Shown piece by piece: positions 1 through 9,367 of a stretch of DNA of 64,000 nt (the first letter of the stretch is position 1; every line of letters starts with the position of its first letter). The position numbers were made by a program, and so were the translations under genes. The stretch comes from DASQDN01 sp963844855. GTDB taxonomy: Bacteria; Acidobacteriota; Terriglobia; Bryobacterales; Bryobacteraceae. The DNA is taken from positions 35,564-99,563 of the forward strand of contig CAWJQP010000043.1 in the NCBI GenBank assembly GCA_963844855.1. Direction: 5' to 3'. The notes below the pieces were generated by a model. It was not told the origin of the DNA. It was given only the letters and a program-made list of their open reading frames with translations, and did no database searches.

Positions 1-1
1 C

Positions 2-97
2 CGGCGCTTTTTCTGGCAAGACAGCTCTCGACCTCGGCCTGGCTCGGAGATGATCGAGATCCTCCAGTCTGCCTGCGGAAACAAGGGGGAAGCATGA
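2..97 (+). CDS. C-terminal end of an unidentified protein (partial)
   Basis: An open frame runs in from the window edge and gives 31 codons before a TGA that overlaps the ATG of the next gene (ATGA overlap). The tail ends in ACGNKGEA. The stop-start overlap suggests that both genes are on one mRNA and translationally coupled. Too little is present to name a family. Confidence 0.5.
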   Translation, partial: RRFFWQDSSRPRPGSEMIEILQSACGNKGEA

Positions 98-585
98 GCA
101 ACATTCATTTCAAAACGACACATTCATGGAGCGCCGCTCGTGAAATGTTGGCGTTCGATCCACTTAAACCCGAGTACACTGCAGGTCTTCGACTTCACTG
201 GCTTCGCATTCACGTTTGCGACCACAAGCTGCGTGAGCTTCCGATTGGCGATCGAACGCTCGAAGCCCATTTCGGGGACTTCGTGATCAGTCAGGCGAAC
301 AAAGGCGAAGCCGAAGCCCGACGCCTCGCATTGGACATACGGTATGGCAGCGAGTGTACGGAGGCGCTAATAGCAGGGTACCCGGCGCGCGTGTACGAAC
401 TCGGGCCAGAACCGGAACCGGATGATATCGACGGCCGTAGCCCATCAGTTGTGACCTGGCACGATGCGGGGATGTTTTACCTGATTGCTAGTGACAGGAT
501 GTTCGTGGCTGAGCTCGTCCAAATCGCTCATTCGCTCTACGCCACTGGACAGCGCAGTCCGCGCTCTGCCCGGCGTCGTGACTGA
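94..585 (+). CDS. Hypothetical protein, 163 aa
   Basis: The ATG overlaps the upstream stop and is preceded by a strong purine run (AAGGGGGAAGC), so this start is well supported. No signal peptide or membrane segment is visible. The C-terminal part contains SVVTWHDAGMFYLIASDRM followed by AELVQIAHSLY. This pattern, a W-H-D strand, a 'yliaSD' strand and a helix ending in iA.SLY, recalls short proteins or anti-sigma-linked domains of the DUF4367 kind, which often sit downstream of regulators. That resemblance is from memory and weak. The last dozen residues are basic and low in complexity. No function can be given. Confidence 0.6.
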   Translation: MSNIHFKTTHSWSAAREMLAFDPLKPEYTAGLRLHWLRIHVCDHKLRELPIGDRTLEAHFGDFVISQANKGEAEARRLALDIRYGSECTEALIAGYPARVYELGPEPEPDDIDGRSPSVVTWHDAGMFYLIASDRMFVAELVQIAHSLYATGQRSPRSARRRD

Positions 586-824
586 TGCAAGGCTGTGTGA
601 GGGCACAACCGAAATAAGGACGCTACGTTCGGCCCATCGCGAGGCCTCTAAAACAGTCCACCGTACGGAAACCAACCCCGAACCGGCGGACGAAAATTTG
701 CAAGACGGTTACGTCTTGTTTTCGTGTAGCGCGAACTGTCGCAGGCCCGAACACTTCCGATGGGTAGGGCCTCAACTTCCGGGTAGCGCGTAATTCATTC
801 CTATCTGCTGTTTGATCGATTATC

Positions 825-948
825 GGTTTATCGCGCAAAGGCACAAGGCTCGATCGTGAAATGGCGATCAAGGTATTGCCTTCAGCGTTGGCGCAGGATC
901 GGGGAAAGGCTGGCCAGAGCCGAGCGCGAAGCGAAAGTGCTGGCTTGG
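825..948 (+). pseudogene. Ser/Thr protein kinase remnant (ATP-binding lobe only)
   Basis: The DNA directly before the O-methyltransferase still spells the N-lobe of a bacterial Ser/Thr kinase in pieces across three frames: VYRAK, then TRLDREMAIKVLPSALAQD (with the invariant Lys in MAIK), then ERLARAEREAKVLA. At least two single-base shifts separate the pieces. The rest of the kinase is gone, and the sequence joins unrelated DNA at about 948. This is a relic. The 586-824 stretch before it holds no convincing gene. Confidence 0.75.
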
Positions 949-981
949 ACCATGATTCGCGTCAATCAATGGAGAGAAGCC

Positions 982-2001
982 GTGTTATCTTCACTTGCTA
1001 TGGACCAGAACCTGGCTGAAGAGATGATGCGCATGATGACCGGCGGAGTAGTCGCACAGTCGATTTCGGTGGCAGCCGAACTGGGTATTGCCGACCAACT
1101 TCGCAGCGGCGGCAAGAGCAGTTCTCACTTGGCCACTCTGTTGAACGCCGATGAACAGAAACTGCACCGCCTGCTGCGCTTCCTCGCCAGCGTGGGCATA
1201 TTCCAGGTAAACACTGAAGGGGCATGGCACCTGACCCCGCTGGCCGGGTTCCTCCTCAGCGATGCCCCGTATTCCGTCCGCGCCGGCGCCCGCATGCTGG
1301 GTAGAATGTCCGCTACCTACCCCCATATGACCGAAAACGTGCGTACCGGCAAATGCGCCTATAACCTTGCATTCGGCAGGCCAATCTTTGAAGACCTGCT
1401 TGGCAAGCCCGAAGACGCCATTATCTTCGACGCTGCGATGAATTCCTTCCACGGCGGCGAGACTGAAGCCGTTTTGGATGCCTACAGCTACGAAGGGATC
1501 GACCTATTGGCTGACATCGGCTGCGGTGCCGGTACGGTAATGATGGCGACACTGAAGCGCTACCCGGCCCTGAGGGGCATGCTGTTCGACCAGTCGCATG
1601 TTCTCGAAAGGACCGCCGATAACGTTCGGGGCGCGGGATTCGAGGGCCGATGTGAAATGCACGCTGGTAGTTTCTTCGAAGCGATTCCGGCGGGGGCGGA
1701 CGCCTATAGCATGCGCCACATTCTGCACGACTGGCCCGACGATCTGTGCGTGCGGATTCTGGTCAACATCCGCAAAGCAATACCGGCCGACGGAAGACTT
1801 TTAATCATCGAAGCCGTAGTGCCCGAAGGCAACGAACCGTCGATGTCAAAGCTTTTCGACATGTTCATGATGATCCTCCCCGACGGCAGGGAGCGGACCG
1901 AAGCAGAATACCGCAATCTGCTGTCGGCGGGCGGTTTCAGCCTGCGCAGTGTCACGCCGACGCTCTCACCAGTTTCAGTGATCGACGCACGGCCCTCCTA
2001 G
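982..2001 (+). CDS. SAM-dependent O-methyltransferase (Methyltransf_2 / acetylserotonin-OMT type)
   Basis: Probably transfers a methyl group from S-adenosylmethionine to a hydroxyl of a small aromatic or polyketide substrate in the cytoplasm. I chose GTG at 982 because GGAGAG lies six bases upstream. The frame stays open back to 856, but that part is kinase debris. The 339-aa product has the usual family length. Residues about 10-90 form the dimerisation winged helix (VAAELGIADQL, KLHRLLRFLAS). The SAM loop ADIGCGAGTV is near residue 176, and HDWPDD near residue 250 carries the position of the catalytic His of this family. The substrate is unknown. There is no biosynthetic cluster around it, so a stand-alone role is likely. 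Confidence 0.88.
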   Translation: MLSSLAMDQNLAEEMMRMMTGGVVAQSISVAAELGIADQLRSGGKSSSHLATLLNADEQKLHRLLRFLASVGIFQVNTEGAWHLTPLAGFLLSDAPYSVRAGARMLGRMSATYPHMTENVRTGKCAYNLAFGRPIFEDLLGKPEDAIIFDAAMNSFHGGETEAVLDAYSYEGIDLLADIGCGAGTVMMATLKRYPALRGMLFDQSHVLERTADNVRGAGFEGRCEMHAGSFFEAIPAGADAYSMRHILHDWPDDLCVRILVNIRKAIPADGRLLIIEAVVPEGNEPSMSKLFDMFMMILPDGRERTEAEYRNLLSAGGFSLRSVTPTLSPVSVIDARPS

Positions 2002-2363
2002 AGCAAATGACTTCTGTCAAGTGTTCAACCAATCACTGCACCTCTACTTGATTTCCAGGATGAAACTGCAACTGAGGGACGGACCTTAACTTCGCGTGGC
2101 CATCTCTCCCTTACACGAACCCGCATCACCAACCTAAATGGAGAGTGGATCGTCGGCTACTCGGAAAGTGGGCAAGTTGCGAACGGGAGTTCGGTAGGAG
2201 GCCTCTGACGACGGTGATACGGCCTTTTAGAACGGACAGGCCCGTGATCGGTGCCGGACTCGCGGAACCGGAGCATGTTCAGCTGAAATCGGCGCCGGCT
2301 CATCGTCGCCCAATAGCATCTGGTGCGGCACGGCGGAGGATCAAACGCTTCTCGAAGTTGTAG
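2002..2363. other. Intergenic, no gene recognised
   Basis: This 362-base gap lies between the convergent O-methyltransferase and nucleotidyltransferase genes. I see no convincing ORF, RNA gene or strong hairpin in it. Confidence 0.5.
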
Positions 2364-2954
2364 TCAGCCAGCGAAATTCGCCCGGCTGCCACTCTTGAGG
2401 AACCGAAACACCTCCAGGTGCCAGCAGGCTGCATACTCGATCGTGTGGCGGAAACGGTGGCCCAGCGTCATCAATTCGCTCACCCGCTCATTGTTCTTCT
2501 TAATATGACTGTCCCAATCCGCGATCTTCGGTATTATTTCGACCGCAAGATCGACGTCACTGGGCCTATCAGTATCCGGGTTCAACATGCTGCCAAACAG
2601 GGCAACCCGAGTCACCCGTCCCAGATAGTAAGGGTCGCTGTTGACGCGGACGACGCGTTCCATGAACACGGCTAATGCCCGCTCTGCCGTGGCCCGCGTC
2701 AGCCGTTTGGAGGCGGTGGCGGCCGTGAATGTCATGCCCGCCGGACGCATCGTCCAGGTGTCTCTCTGAAGCTTTCGGATCAATCCCTGGGTGCCGAGCT
2801 CTTTCGCAAGTTCCGGGCCTGCCCCAGCGGGGAGACCTGCGGCCGCCTCCAACATGCCGGAGCCCCATACGTCGACGTCCCGCAGTTTCCGCAGCGCCTG
2901 CCGAACAACAAGGATAGGGTAGCCGGCTACCGTTGCCTTGGAATCGACGCGCAT
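2364..2954 (-). CDS. Nucleotidyltransferase-fold protein with N-terminal winged helix
   Basis: The 196-aa product begins with a helical, winged-helix-like part (residues 10-75, including LAKELGTQGLIRKLQRDTWTM). It continues into a minimal nucleotidyltransferase core with the diagnostic pattern FGS (120-122) followed by SDVDLAVEI (132-140), giving both metal-binding Asp residues. Family knowledge: such MNT/AbiE-type domains transfer NMP to a target, and some are antitoxins or toxins in type IV or MNT-HEPN pairs. No HEPN or partner toxin gene lies beside it; its neighbours are convergent or divergent, so it seems monocistronic. The C-terminus is short but the catalytic core looks intact. Confidence 0.75.
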   Translation of the reverse strand: MRVDSKATVAGYPILVVRQALRKLRDVDVWGSGMLEAAAGLPAGAGPELAKELGTQGLIRKLQRDTWTMRPAGMTFTAATASKRLTRATAERALAVFMERVVRVNSDPYYLGRVTRVALFGSMLNPDTDRPSDVDLAVEIIPKIADWDSHIKKNNERVSELMTLGHRFRHTIEYAACWHLEVFRFLKSGSRANFAG

Positions 2955-3192
2955 TTGGATCTAGCATAATCCCCTCCCCCCACCGCCGCACTGCCCACTG
3001 GAGCGATAATCTGCCTGGAAAAGCCACATTCCGGAAACGCCACTCTTCGGGCACGAGCCGGTTAGAAATCAGCCGATGCGCGGCTTCGACGTAGCCGATC
3101 CAAGATGTGAACCGACCTATGATGGCAGGCGAGCCAAACCGTTCACGTTCAAGTTCCGTCGTTTAGGATTAAATGGATTCGGCAAACACGAA

Positions 3193-5697
3193 GTGAACCC
3201 AGTGCGCTGGCGTCAGATCGAAGATCTCTATCACCGGACGTTAGGTCATGCGCCCGAACATCGCGCGGAGTTTCTCGCAGGAATGGACAGCGAGCTTCGT
3301 CGTGAGGTCGAGCAGTTGCTGGCGCAGGGTCACACCCCAGCCTTCGTCGAACCCTCTTCACAGTTGACGGAGGCAATGACCGCAGGCGCAGTTACGAGAG
3401 CAAAGCTCGGGTCATATCAAATCATTTCCCTTGTCGGTAAGGGTGGCATGGGGGAGGTATTTCGCGCACACGATCCGAAACTGGGCCGTGACGTTGCCAT
3501 CAAGACTCTTCCTGCAGCATACGCCTCCGAGAGGGAGTGGCTGGCGCGTTTCCGACGCGAAGCACGTGCCCTGGGCGCTCTCAATCATCCCAACATTGCG
3601 GTGATCCACGGCTTCGACGAGTGCGAAGGCGTGCACTACCTGGTCATGGAACTCGTGTGCGGGGAGACACTGGCAGAACGCTTAGGAAGCGGCCCGATTG
3701 CCATCGAGGAGTCGCTGCGGTGGTGCAGTGAGATCGCCAGCGCCCTGGCGGCGGCGCACGCCAAAGGCATCACGCACCGGGACATAAAACCGGCCAACAT
3801 TAAGATAACTCCGGAAGGGCGCGTGAAGGTATTGGATTTCGGCTTGGCGAAAATAAAACCGCTTTCCTCTACCGCAGCGCGACCCGATGAAGGCCCCACC
3901 GTTACTTGTGTGACGCACGCCGGCATCGCAATGGGAACGCCGGCTTATATGAGTCCGGAGCAGGTGCGTGGGGGTCCCATCGATTCACGTTCGGATGTCT
4001 GGTCGTTCGGCTGCCTTGCATTTGAGCTTTTAAGCGGTACGCGGGCCTTCGACGGAGACAACAGTGCGGACGTTATCGCCGCCGTATTGACAGCTGAGCC
4101 GCGTTGGGACGCGCTGCCTCCGGACGTCCCCACACTTGCGCAGGACCTGATACGCCGATGCCTTTGTAAGGACGCGGACGGGCGGCCACCGAACATTGCC
4201 GAGGCGCAATCCACGCTCGAAGTGGCGTTACACGCTCCCGCTTCACCGAGCAGCCCACTGCAGGTCGATCGAGCATCCGTAGCTGTCATGCCCTTTCGCA
4301 TGGGCGGCGGAAGCCCCGAGGACCAGTTCCTCTGCGTCGCACTAGCCGACGCGGTGATCCATCGCCTAGCGTCGGTGGGCAAGTTGGTTGTGCGGCCTCT
4401 CGCAAGCGTGCTGCGGTATAAGAATTCGGAAGCGGAATGGACGCGAGTTGCATTTGACCTCAGTGTGGACGTAGTGGTCCAGGGCGCAATCCACAAGATC
4501 GGTTCGAAACTGCGCGTTCTCCTTCAAGTACATTCTGTCAAGGACTCGATGCTTCTCCACGCGGCTAAACACGACGGTCACGTTGATGACCTGTTCGCTT
4601 TGCAGGACCGCATCGCTGATTCCGTATCAGACCTGTTCGTCCCACGGGAGAGTAGGGCTGCGGAGCTGGCAGGCCCTCCGACACGGAATCCACTTGCATA
4701 TGAACTCTACCTACGTGCCGTCGATCGGCTAGTGCAGATGAGCAAATTCGACGCCGAGATGGCGGTCGAAATGTTGAACCAAGTCATCGATCTCGACCCG
4801 AACTTCGCTGACGCGTGGGGGCGGCTCGCGCAGTCGTATACACTGATGGGCACTCTTTTCGATGTCGATGCGCCGTGGCTTGAACGCGCCGAACAAGCAA
4901 TCGCGCGGACGCTCGAGCTTGACCCGATTCATGGTGACGCGCTCTGCGCCCGTGCACAGATCCTGTGGTCTCCGTCGCGGGGGTTCCAGATCCGGGCGGC
5001 GCTCCGGGCGTTGAACGCTTCGCTGAAGATAAATCCTGCTCGAGATGTCGCGCGGCAGTACCGCGCCGCGATCCTTCTTCATCTCGGTTTTTACGAAGAC
5101 GCCGAACGCGATTTGATGCAGGCGCTTCTTGCCAATCCCGGATACGTCCTGGCAGGGTTGAGCCGCGGGCTTATTGCGCACTATCGCGGGGATTACGACT
5201 CGGCACAAACGTGTTTTGATCGCGTCCTTTCGCTCAATCCGGGCGGCGTGCATGCCAATCTTGTGTCCGCGCTTCCGGCAATCTTCATGGGTCGCTTTGA
5301 TGTTGCGCGCGACCGACTGCGCAAAGCACGTCAGGTGGTTCCGGCAGAGCCGGAGCTGACCGCGCAAGAAGCTCTGATTCTCGCTGGCGAAGGCAACTTC
5401 CGGCAGGCCGAGGACCTGGCCGATGAAGCGGTAGCGTGTCCGAGAAGTCTCACGCACACGCATCATACCTGGCATGATTCGGCTGGAGTCTATGCATTGT
5501 GCGGCAAGCCCGAGAAAGCCGTACTGCAGTTGCGACGATGTGCCGAACAGGGGCTGCCTAACCGCAGGTTGTTCCAGAGTGATCCGCATTTGCGTAGCTT
5601 ACAATCGCACCCTGCGTTTCAATCGCTGGCCACACAGCTTCGCCGCGACTGCGACAAGTACGAGGAGGAGTTCGGCCTTGTCGCCGAATCGCTTTAG
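3193..5697 (+). CDS. Ser/Thr protein kinase with TolB-like/FlgO-type domain and TPR repeats
   Basis: I chose GTG at 3193, which gives VNPVRWRQIEDLYHRTL, the usual N-terminus of acidobacterial kinases; the frame extends upstream to 3076 without family character. Product about 834 aa. The kinase domain (about 74-340) has the glycine loop GKGGMGEVF, VAIK Lys about 104, HRD Asp about 197 (HRDIKPAN) and DFG Asp about 215, so it should be active. There follows a segment starting SVAVMPF (about 360-490), the adenylate-cyclase-associated TolB-like domain seen in such kinases, then TPR-type helices to the C-terminus (for example DPNFADAWGRLAQSY). I see no membrane helix, so it is probably a cytoplasmic signalling kinase. 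Target unknown. Confidence 0.9.
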   Translation: MNPVRWRQIEDLYHRTLGHAPEHRAEFLAGMDSELRREVEQLLAQGHTPAFVEPSSQLTEAMTAGAVTRAKLGSYQIISLVGKGGMGEVFRAHDPKLGRDVAIKTLPAAYASEREWLARFRREARALGALNHPNIAVIHGFDECEGVHYLVMELVCGETLAERLGSGPIAIEESLRWCSEIASALAAAHAKGITHRDIKPANIKITPEGRVKVLDFGLAKIKPLSSTAARPDEGPTVTCVTHAGIAMGTPAYMSPEQVRGGPIDSRSDVWSFGCLAFELLSGTRAFDGDNSADVIAAVLTAEPRWDALPPDVPTLAQDLIRRCLCKDADGRPPNIAEAQSTLEVALHAPASPSSPLQVDRASVAVMPFRMGGGSPEDQFLCVALADAVIHRLASVGKLVVRPLASVLRYKNSEAEWTRVAFDLSVDVVVQGAIHKIGSKLRVLLQVHSVKDSMLLHAAKHDGHVDDLFALQDRIADSVSDLFVPRESRAAELAGPPTRNPLAYELYLRAVDRLVQMSKFDAEMAVEMLNQVIDLDPNFADAWGRLAQSYTLMGTLFDVDAPWLERAEQAIARTLELDPIHGDALCARAQILWSPSRGFQIRAALRALNASLKINPARDVARQYRAAILLHLGFYEDAERDLMQALLANPGYVLAGLSRGLIAHYRGDYDSAQTCFDRVLSLNPGGVHANLVSALPAIFMGRFDVARDRLRKARQVVPAEPELTAQEALILAGEGNFRQAEDLADEAVACPRSLTHTHHTWHDSAGVYALCGKPEKAVLQLRRCAEQGLPNRRLFQSDPHLRSLQSHPAFQSLATQLRRDCDKYEEEFGLVAESL

Positions 5698-6100
5698 GGA
5701 GCCGACGTGAATCCACAGCGACTAACTTCTTGCACAACCTCGCGCTTCACTCCTGTGAAACGGCGCTACCGGAATGTAACCGCCGGAACGCGCGAAACAA
5801 ACCCGTCTCTCCTGGCCGGAGAGCAGAAACGGGTCATGACGTGTAACGGCCATTGCTGAGATGCGGTCTAACCGATAGGTCTCCCGTGACCGCGCAGGTT
5901 TTGGCGAGCAAGCTTGAGAAATAGCCATATCATCTACGATCACCGACGAAGATACTCAGGTCGCGCTAACGCCGACGTACTGCATTCCTAGGGACAATGG
6001 CCGGTAACGGCCAGACATCGCGGGTTTGTCCGGCCAAATAAGACGTGCCGCGAGAACCGCCGCTGGCCGGAGCACTAGTCATTCTTCACCGCGCTCCATA
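5698..6100. terminator. Convergent intergenic region with a long imperfect hairpin
   Basis: This 403-base gap separates the convergent kinase and TonB-receptor genes. ACCCGT-CTCTCC at 5801-5812 pairs with GGAGAG (5818-5823) and ACGGGT (5829-5834) around a short loop with one bulge. It could serve as a bidirectional terminator, although no U-run follows. No gene is recognised here. Confidence 0.35.
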
Positions 6101-9100
6101 TCAGAACATCACCTTCAGACCGAGCTGAATGTCCCTGTTTTCCGTCGCGGTCGCGGGTATGTTTCCAAACGCGGGAGTTCCGAAAATTGCTAACGGGTTG
6201 CTGAAGTTGGGCGTGTTGGTGAAGTTGAAGAACTCAGCGCGGAACTGGACCTTCGCTCGTTCGCGGATGGGGAAGTTTTTCACCGCTGAAAAATCGAGAT
6301 TAAACAGTCCTGGTCCCTGCATAAGGTTTCGGCCCGCGTTGCCATACTCGAAAACTCCCGCTGGCGGAAGTGCGAAGGCGCTGGGATCGATGCAGCCGAC
6401 CAGGTGTTCGCCGCCGCAATTATTGCTCGGCTGTCCCACCAGGTTTGGCCGGTAGACGCCACCGCTGGCTGTATTCGCGGTATCCATGGCAGTGCTGACG
6501 TTAAACGGTATGCCTGTTTGTACGACCAGCGCGCCGTTCACTTGCCATCTTCCGAGCACCGCCCGCAGCAGGCCCCGCGATTTGGAAAAGAACGGCAGCT
6601 CGTAGACGAAGCTCAACAGGAAGCGGTGCCGGATGTCCCAGTTGGAGTTGCCGTAGTCGGCGCGCCAATTGTACGGGTTCATCGGCGTGCCGCCTCCATT
6701 GGAATCCGTGCCTACGTCCAGTGTGTGTGCCCAGGTGTAGCTGCCGCGCAGTTGAACCCCGCGCCGCATACGCTGCAGCACGGAAACACTCAGGGCCTCG
6801 TAATTGGCAATCACGTCGTTCTGGATGGTCCGGATCTGTGTAAAGCGGGGATTCGGACGGCGCGGATTCGGATTGCCGGATCCTGGCAGCGGAGTGTTGT
6901 TGAAATAGTTCCGATCCAGGTGCATCGAGTGCGAGCCGAGATACTGAACCTCAAGCCCGGTGTCGCGCGCGAGCTCCCGACCATATCCGAAGCTCCACTG
7001 GTTCATGTATCCCGTCGGCAAGTCCCAGTTGACGGCGACGGCATTGGGCTGCGGTGGCACGTTCGCATACGCCGGAGGTGTGGGGTTAGCCAGCGAAAGC
7101 GTCGGGATCGCCGGGTCCGATATATAAATGGTTAGCACGCTGAAAGGCGGATTGAGACTGAGGATGGTGAAGCTGTTCGCCTGGTTGGGATTGTAATAGA
7201 CTCCGAAACCCGCGCGCAGTACGCTCCTGTCGGAAATCCGAAACGCCAGTCCGAGGCGAGGTGCCCAGTTCTTGTGGTTGGGGTTGATCAATCGAAATCC
7301 AGGTACCGGCGGGTTGGATGGCACGAGAGCCGTCTGCTCGGGATTCAGGTTGGAAGCATATCCGTTCACGGTGTATGGAACCGTCGGCAGTTCATAGCGC
7401 AGGCCTATGTTCACGGTAAGCCTGCGCGAGACCTGCCACTTGTCGAGCACAAAGAAGCCGTCGCGCCACGCTGCCACCAGAGCAGGGACCTTAGGTCCTG
7501 GTGTGATATCGACCTGCTGCAGTCCCAGTACAAAATCCGCCGCTGCGTAGCGGGTAAACTGGCCGGTAAAGTTAAAGGTCCCGCGCGGATTGGCGCCTGC
7601 CGTCCGTCCCGTGACGAGCTTGCGAAACTCCACCCCCGCCATCACATTGTGTTTTCCCCTAATCCAGCTGATTTGTTCGGCCGCCTGCCAGGTTTTGTCC
7701 TCCTGGACCTCGTTGGTGCCACCGTGTCCGAAACCGATGAAACCAGCAATATTGAAGTCCGGAATACCAGGATTGTCGAACTTCACGTCTGCATCGAAGC
7801 CCGGAATGCCAAGTTGCGCGCCGGCATCCCTCAGTCCGTTCCTATAGAAGTAATTCACACTCGACGCCGCCACGTGCTGGCGCCCGATACGTACCTCATT
7901 GATCAGGGCGGGTGTGATCGTGTGCGTCCAGCCGGCCGAAAAGTTGTCGCTGAGCATGGTTGCCCACGCCGCGTTAAACGGATTCGGAGAGCCCGTCAGC
8001 AGCTCCATGTTCTGTCGCTGATATCGAAAAAACAGGCGGATCTGATCCCGCAAATTCTGATCGACGCGATCCACGGTCTGATCCGTATTGTTGTTGTTGG
8101 GCAGCGACGTAGAGTAGTTATTCGCGACACCGGGTGATCCCGGCGCCGGATAATACTGTCGCAGTTTCTGGACGGGGGCCGACAGTCTGGTGGCTGGAAT
8201 GATGTTGCCCGGGAACGGCAAACCGTTGCCCGCGGCGTCACGATTCGCCGGGTCACGGATTGCAGTTGGAATCTCAGTAAAGTTGCCCTGGAACATCAGC
8301 GGCGTAATCACGGTTGTTACGATCGCGGACTGGCGGATCTGCCGAAGACCCTCATATGACCCCATGAAAAACGTTCGATTGCGCCCGTTGTAGACTCCTG
8401 GAATCACGATCGGACCATCAAGTTCGAATCCGAACTGATTCTGCCGCAGTGCCGGCTTTTCCGCCGAACGCGGCAGAAAGAACGGTCTGGCGTCTAGCAC
8501 ATCGTTGCGCACAAACTCGGCCAGGTTTCCATGCAGCGTATTTGTGCCCGATTTTGTGACCAGGTTGAGATGCACACCCATATAAGCGCCATATTGCGCA
8601 CTGTAAGTGCCCGTCTGCACCTCGAGTTCCTGAATCGCTTCCACCATTGGACGTGTGGGCGTCATCGTGATCATGTTATTGACGATGCTGATGCCATCCA
8701 GCGCGATGCTGTTCTGGATTTCGCGAGTTCCGGCGCCGATGAAAGCCTGCCCCGCGCCGGCGTTGGTAGGCTTTAGGCCCGGAACCACGCCCGGAACCGT
8801 GATCGCGAGGCGCAGCGGATCGCGGCCGTTCAACGGCAGATCGGCTACATGACGCATATTGATGATTTCGGACACGCCTGCCTCATCCGTTTTGACAGGG
8901 GCCCGCGTGCCGTCGACAGTAATGGTCTGCAAAACGTCGCCGATTTCCAGAGCTGCGTCCGTGCGTACAGTCTCGTTGACGTCTATCTCAACTTGGGTTG
9001 CCTTATATGTTTGAAAACCTGTTTTCTGCACCGTGAGTTCATACTTGCCGATACGCACGAACTGGATCGTGTAGTTTCCCTCGTCGTTTGTCGTTGTTTT

Positions 9101-9268
9101 CCAGGAATCCTTTGTTGCCGTGTGAGTCGCGATAACGACTGCATTGGGAACACTGCTCCCCGAGGGATCCGCAACGGTTCCGACCAGGGAAGTGTTGCCG
9201 GCAATCTGCCCGAAAACGAGCGCGCACAATTCAAGCAGAAGAATCGCGAGCCACAAAAAGCGTCTCAT
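6101..9268 (-). CDS. TonB-dependent receptor, Oar-like, with carboxypeptidase-regulatory domain
   Basis: Outer-membrane protein of 1055 aa. The start is supported by AGGAAAA just upstream on the minus strand. Residues 1-20 are a signal peptide (LAILLLELCALVFGQ). Residues about 26-110 are a CarboxypepD_reg-like beta sandwich (TVADPSGSSVPNAVV, TNDEGNYTI). A plug domain follows (DLPLNGRDPLRL, SIALDGISI) and then the long beta-barrel, ending in LGLKVMF with the terminal aromatic residue needed for outer-membrane assembly. In Acidobacteria such proteins are numerous and thought to import oligosaccharides or peptides; the substrate cannot be read. It is divergent from the kinase at 9368, with 99 bases between them. 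Confidence 0.9.
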   Translation of the reverse strand: MRRFLWLAILLLELCALVFGQIAGNTSLVGTVADPSGSSVPNAVVIATHTATKDSWKTTTNDEGNYTIQFVRIGKYELTVQKTGFQTYKATQVEIDVNETVRTDAALEIGDVLQTITVDGTRAPVKTDEAGVSEIINMRHVADLPLNGRDPLRLAITVPGVVPGLKPTNAGAGQAFIGAGTREIQNSIALDGISIVNNMITMTPTRPMVEAIQELEVQTGTYSAQYGAYMGVHLNLVTKSGTNTLHGNLAEFVRNDVLDARPFFLPRSAEKPALRQNQFGFELDGPIVIPGVYNGRNRTFFMGSYEGLRQIRQSAIVTTVITPLMFQGNFTEIPTAIRDPANRDAAGNGLPFPGNIIPATRLSAPVQKLRQYYPAPGSPGVANNYSTSLPNNNNTDQTVDRVDQNLRDQIRLFFRYQRQNMELLTGSPNPFNAAWATMLSDNFSAGWTHTITPALINEVRIGRQHVAASSVNYFYRNGLRDAGAQLGIPGFDADVKFDNPGIPDFNIAGFIGFGHGGTNEVQEDKTWQAAEQISWIRGKHNVMAGVEFRKLVTGRTAGANPRGTFNFTGQFTRYAAADFVLGLQQVDITPGPKVPALVAAWRDGFFVLDKWQVSRRLTVNIGLRYELPTVPYTVNGYASNLNPEQTALVPSNPPVPGFRLINPNHKNWAPRLGLAFRISDRSVLRAGFGVYYNPNQANSFTILSLNPPFSVLTIYISDPAIPTLSLANPTPPAYANVPPQPNAVAVNWDLPTGYMNQWSFGYGRELARDTGLEVQYLGSHSMHLDRNYFNNTPLPGSGNPNPRRPNPRFTQIRTIQNDVIANYEALSVSVLQRMRRGVQLRGSYTWAHTLDVGTDSNGGGTPMNPYNWRADYGNSNWDIRHRFLLSFVYELPFFSKSRGLLRAVLGRWQVNGALVVQTGIPFNVSTAMDTANTASGGVYRPNLVGQPSNNCGGEHLVGCIDPSAFALPPAGVFEYGNAGRNLMQGPGLFNLDFSAVKNFPIRERAKVQFRAEFFNFTNTPNFSNPLAIFGTPAFGNIPATATENRDIQLGLKVMF

Positions 9269-9367
9269 CGTATTTTCCTGCGTTCGAGCCAGTATAAGTT
9301 ATGTGGCGCGAACACGTTGTTGCCGCGTTGCCACTCATGGCAACGCCTGGCTGGGTAGAATCATGAA

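Noticed and set aside
4729..5589. 286-aa minus-strand open frame opposite the kinase
   Set aside because: Antisense shadow of the TPR part of the kinase; Arg/Pro-rich without motifs.
7274..8137. 287-aa plus-strand open frame inside the TonB receptor gene
   Set aside because: Shadow of the minus-strand receptor; no family character and no ribosome-binding site.
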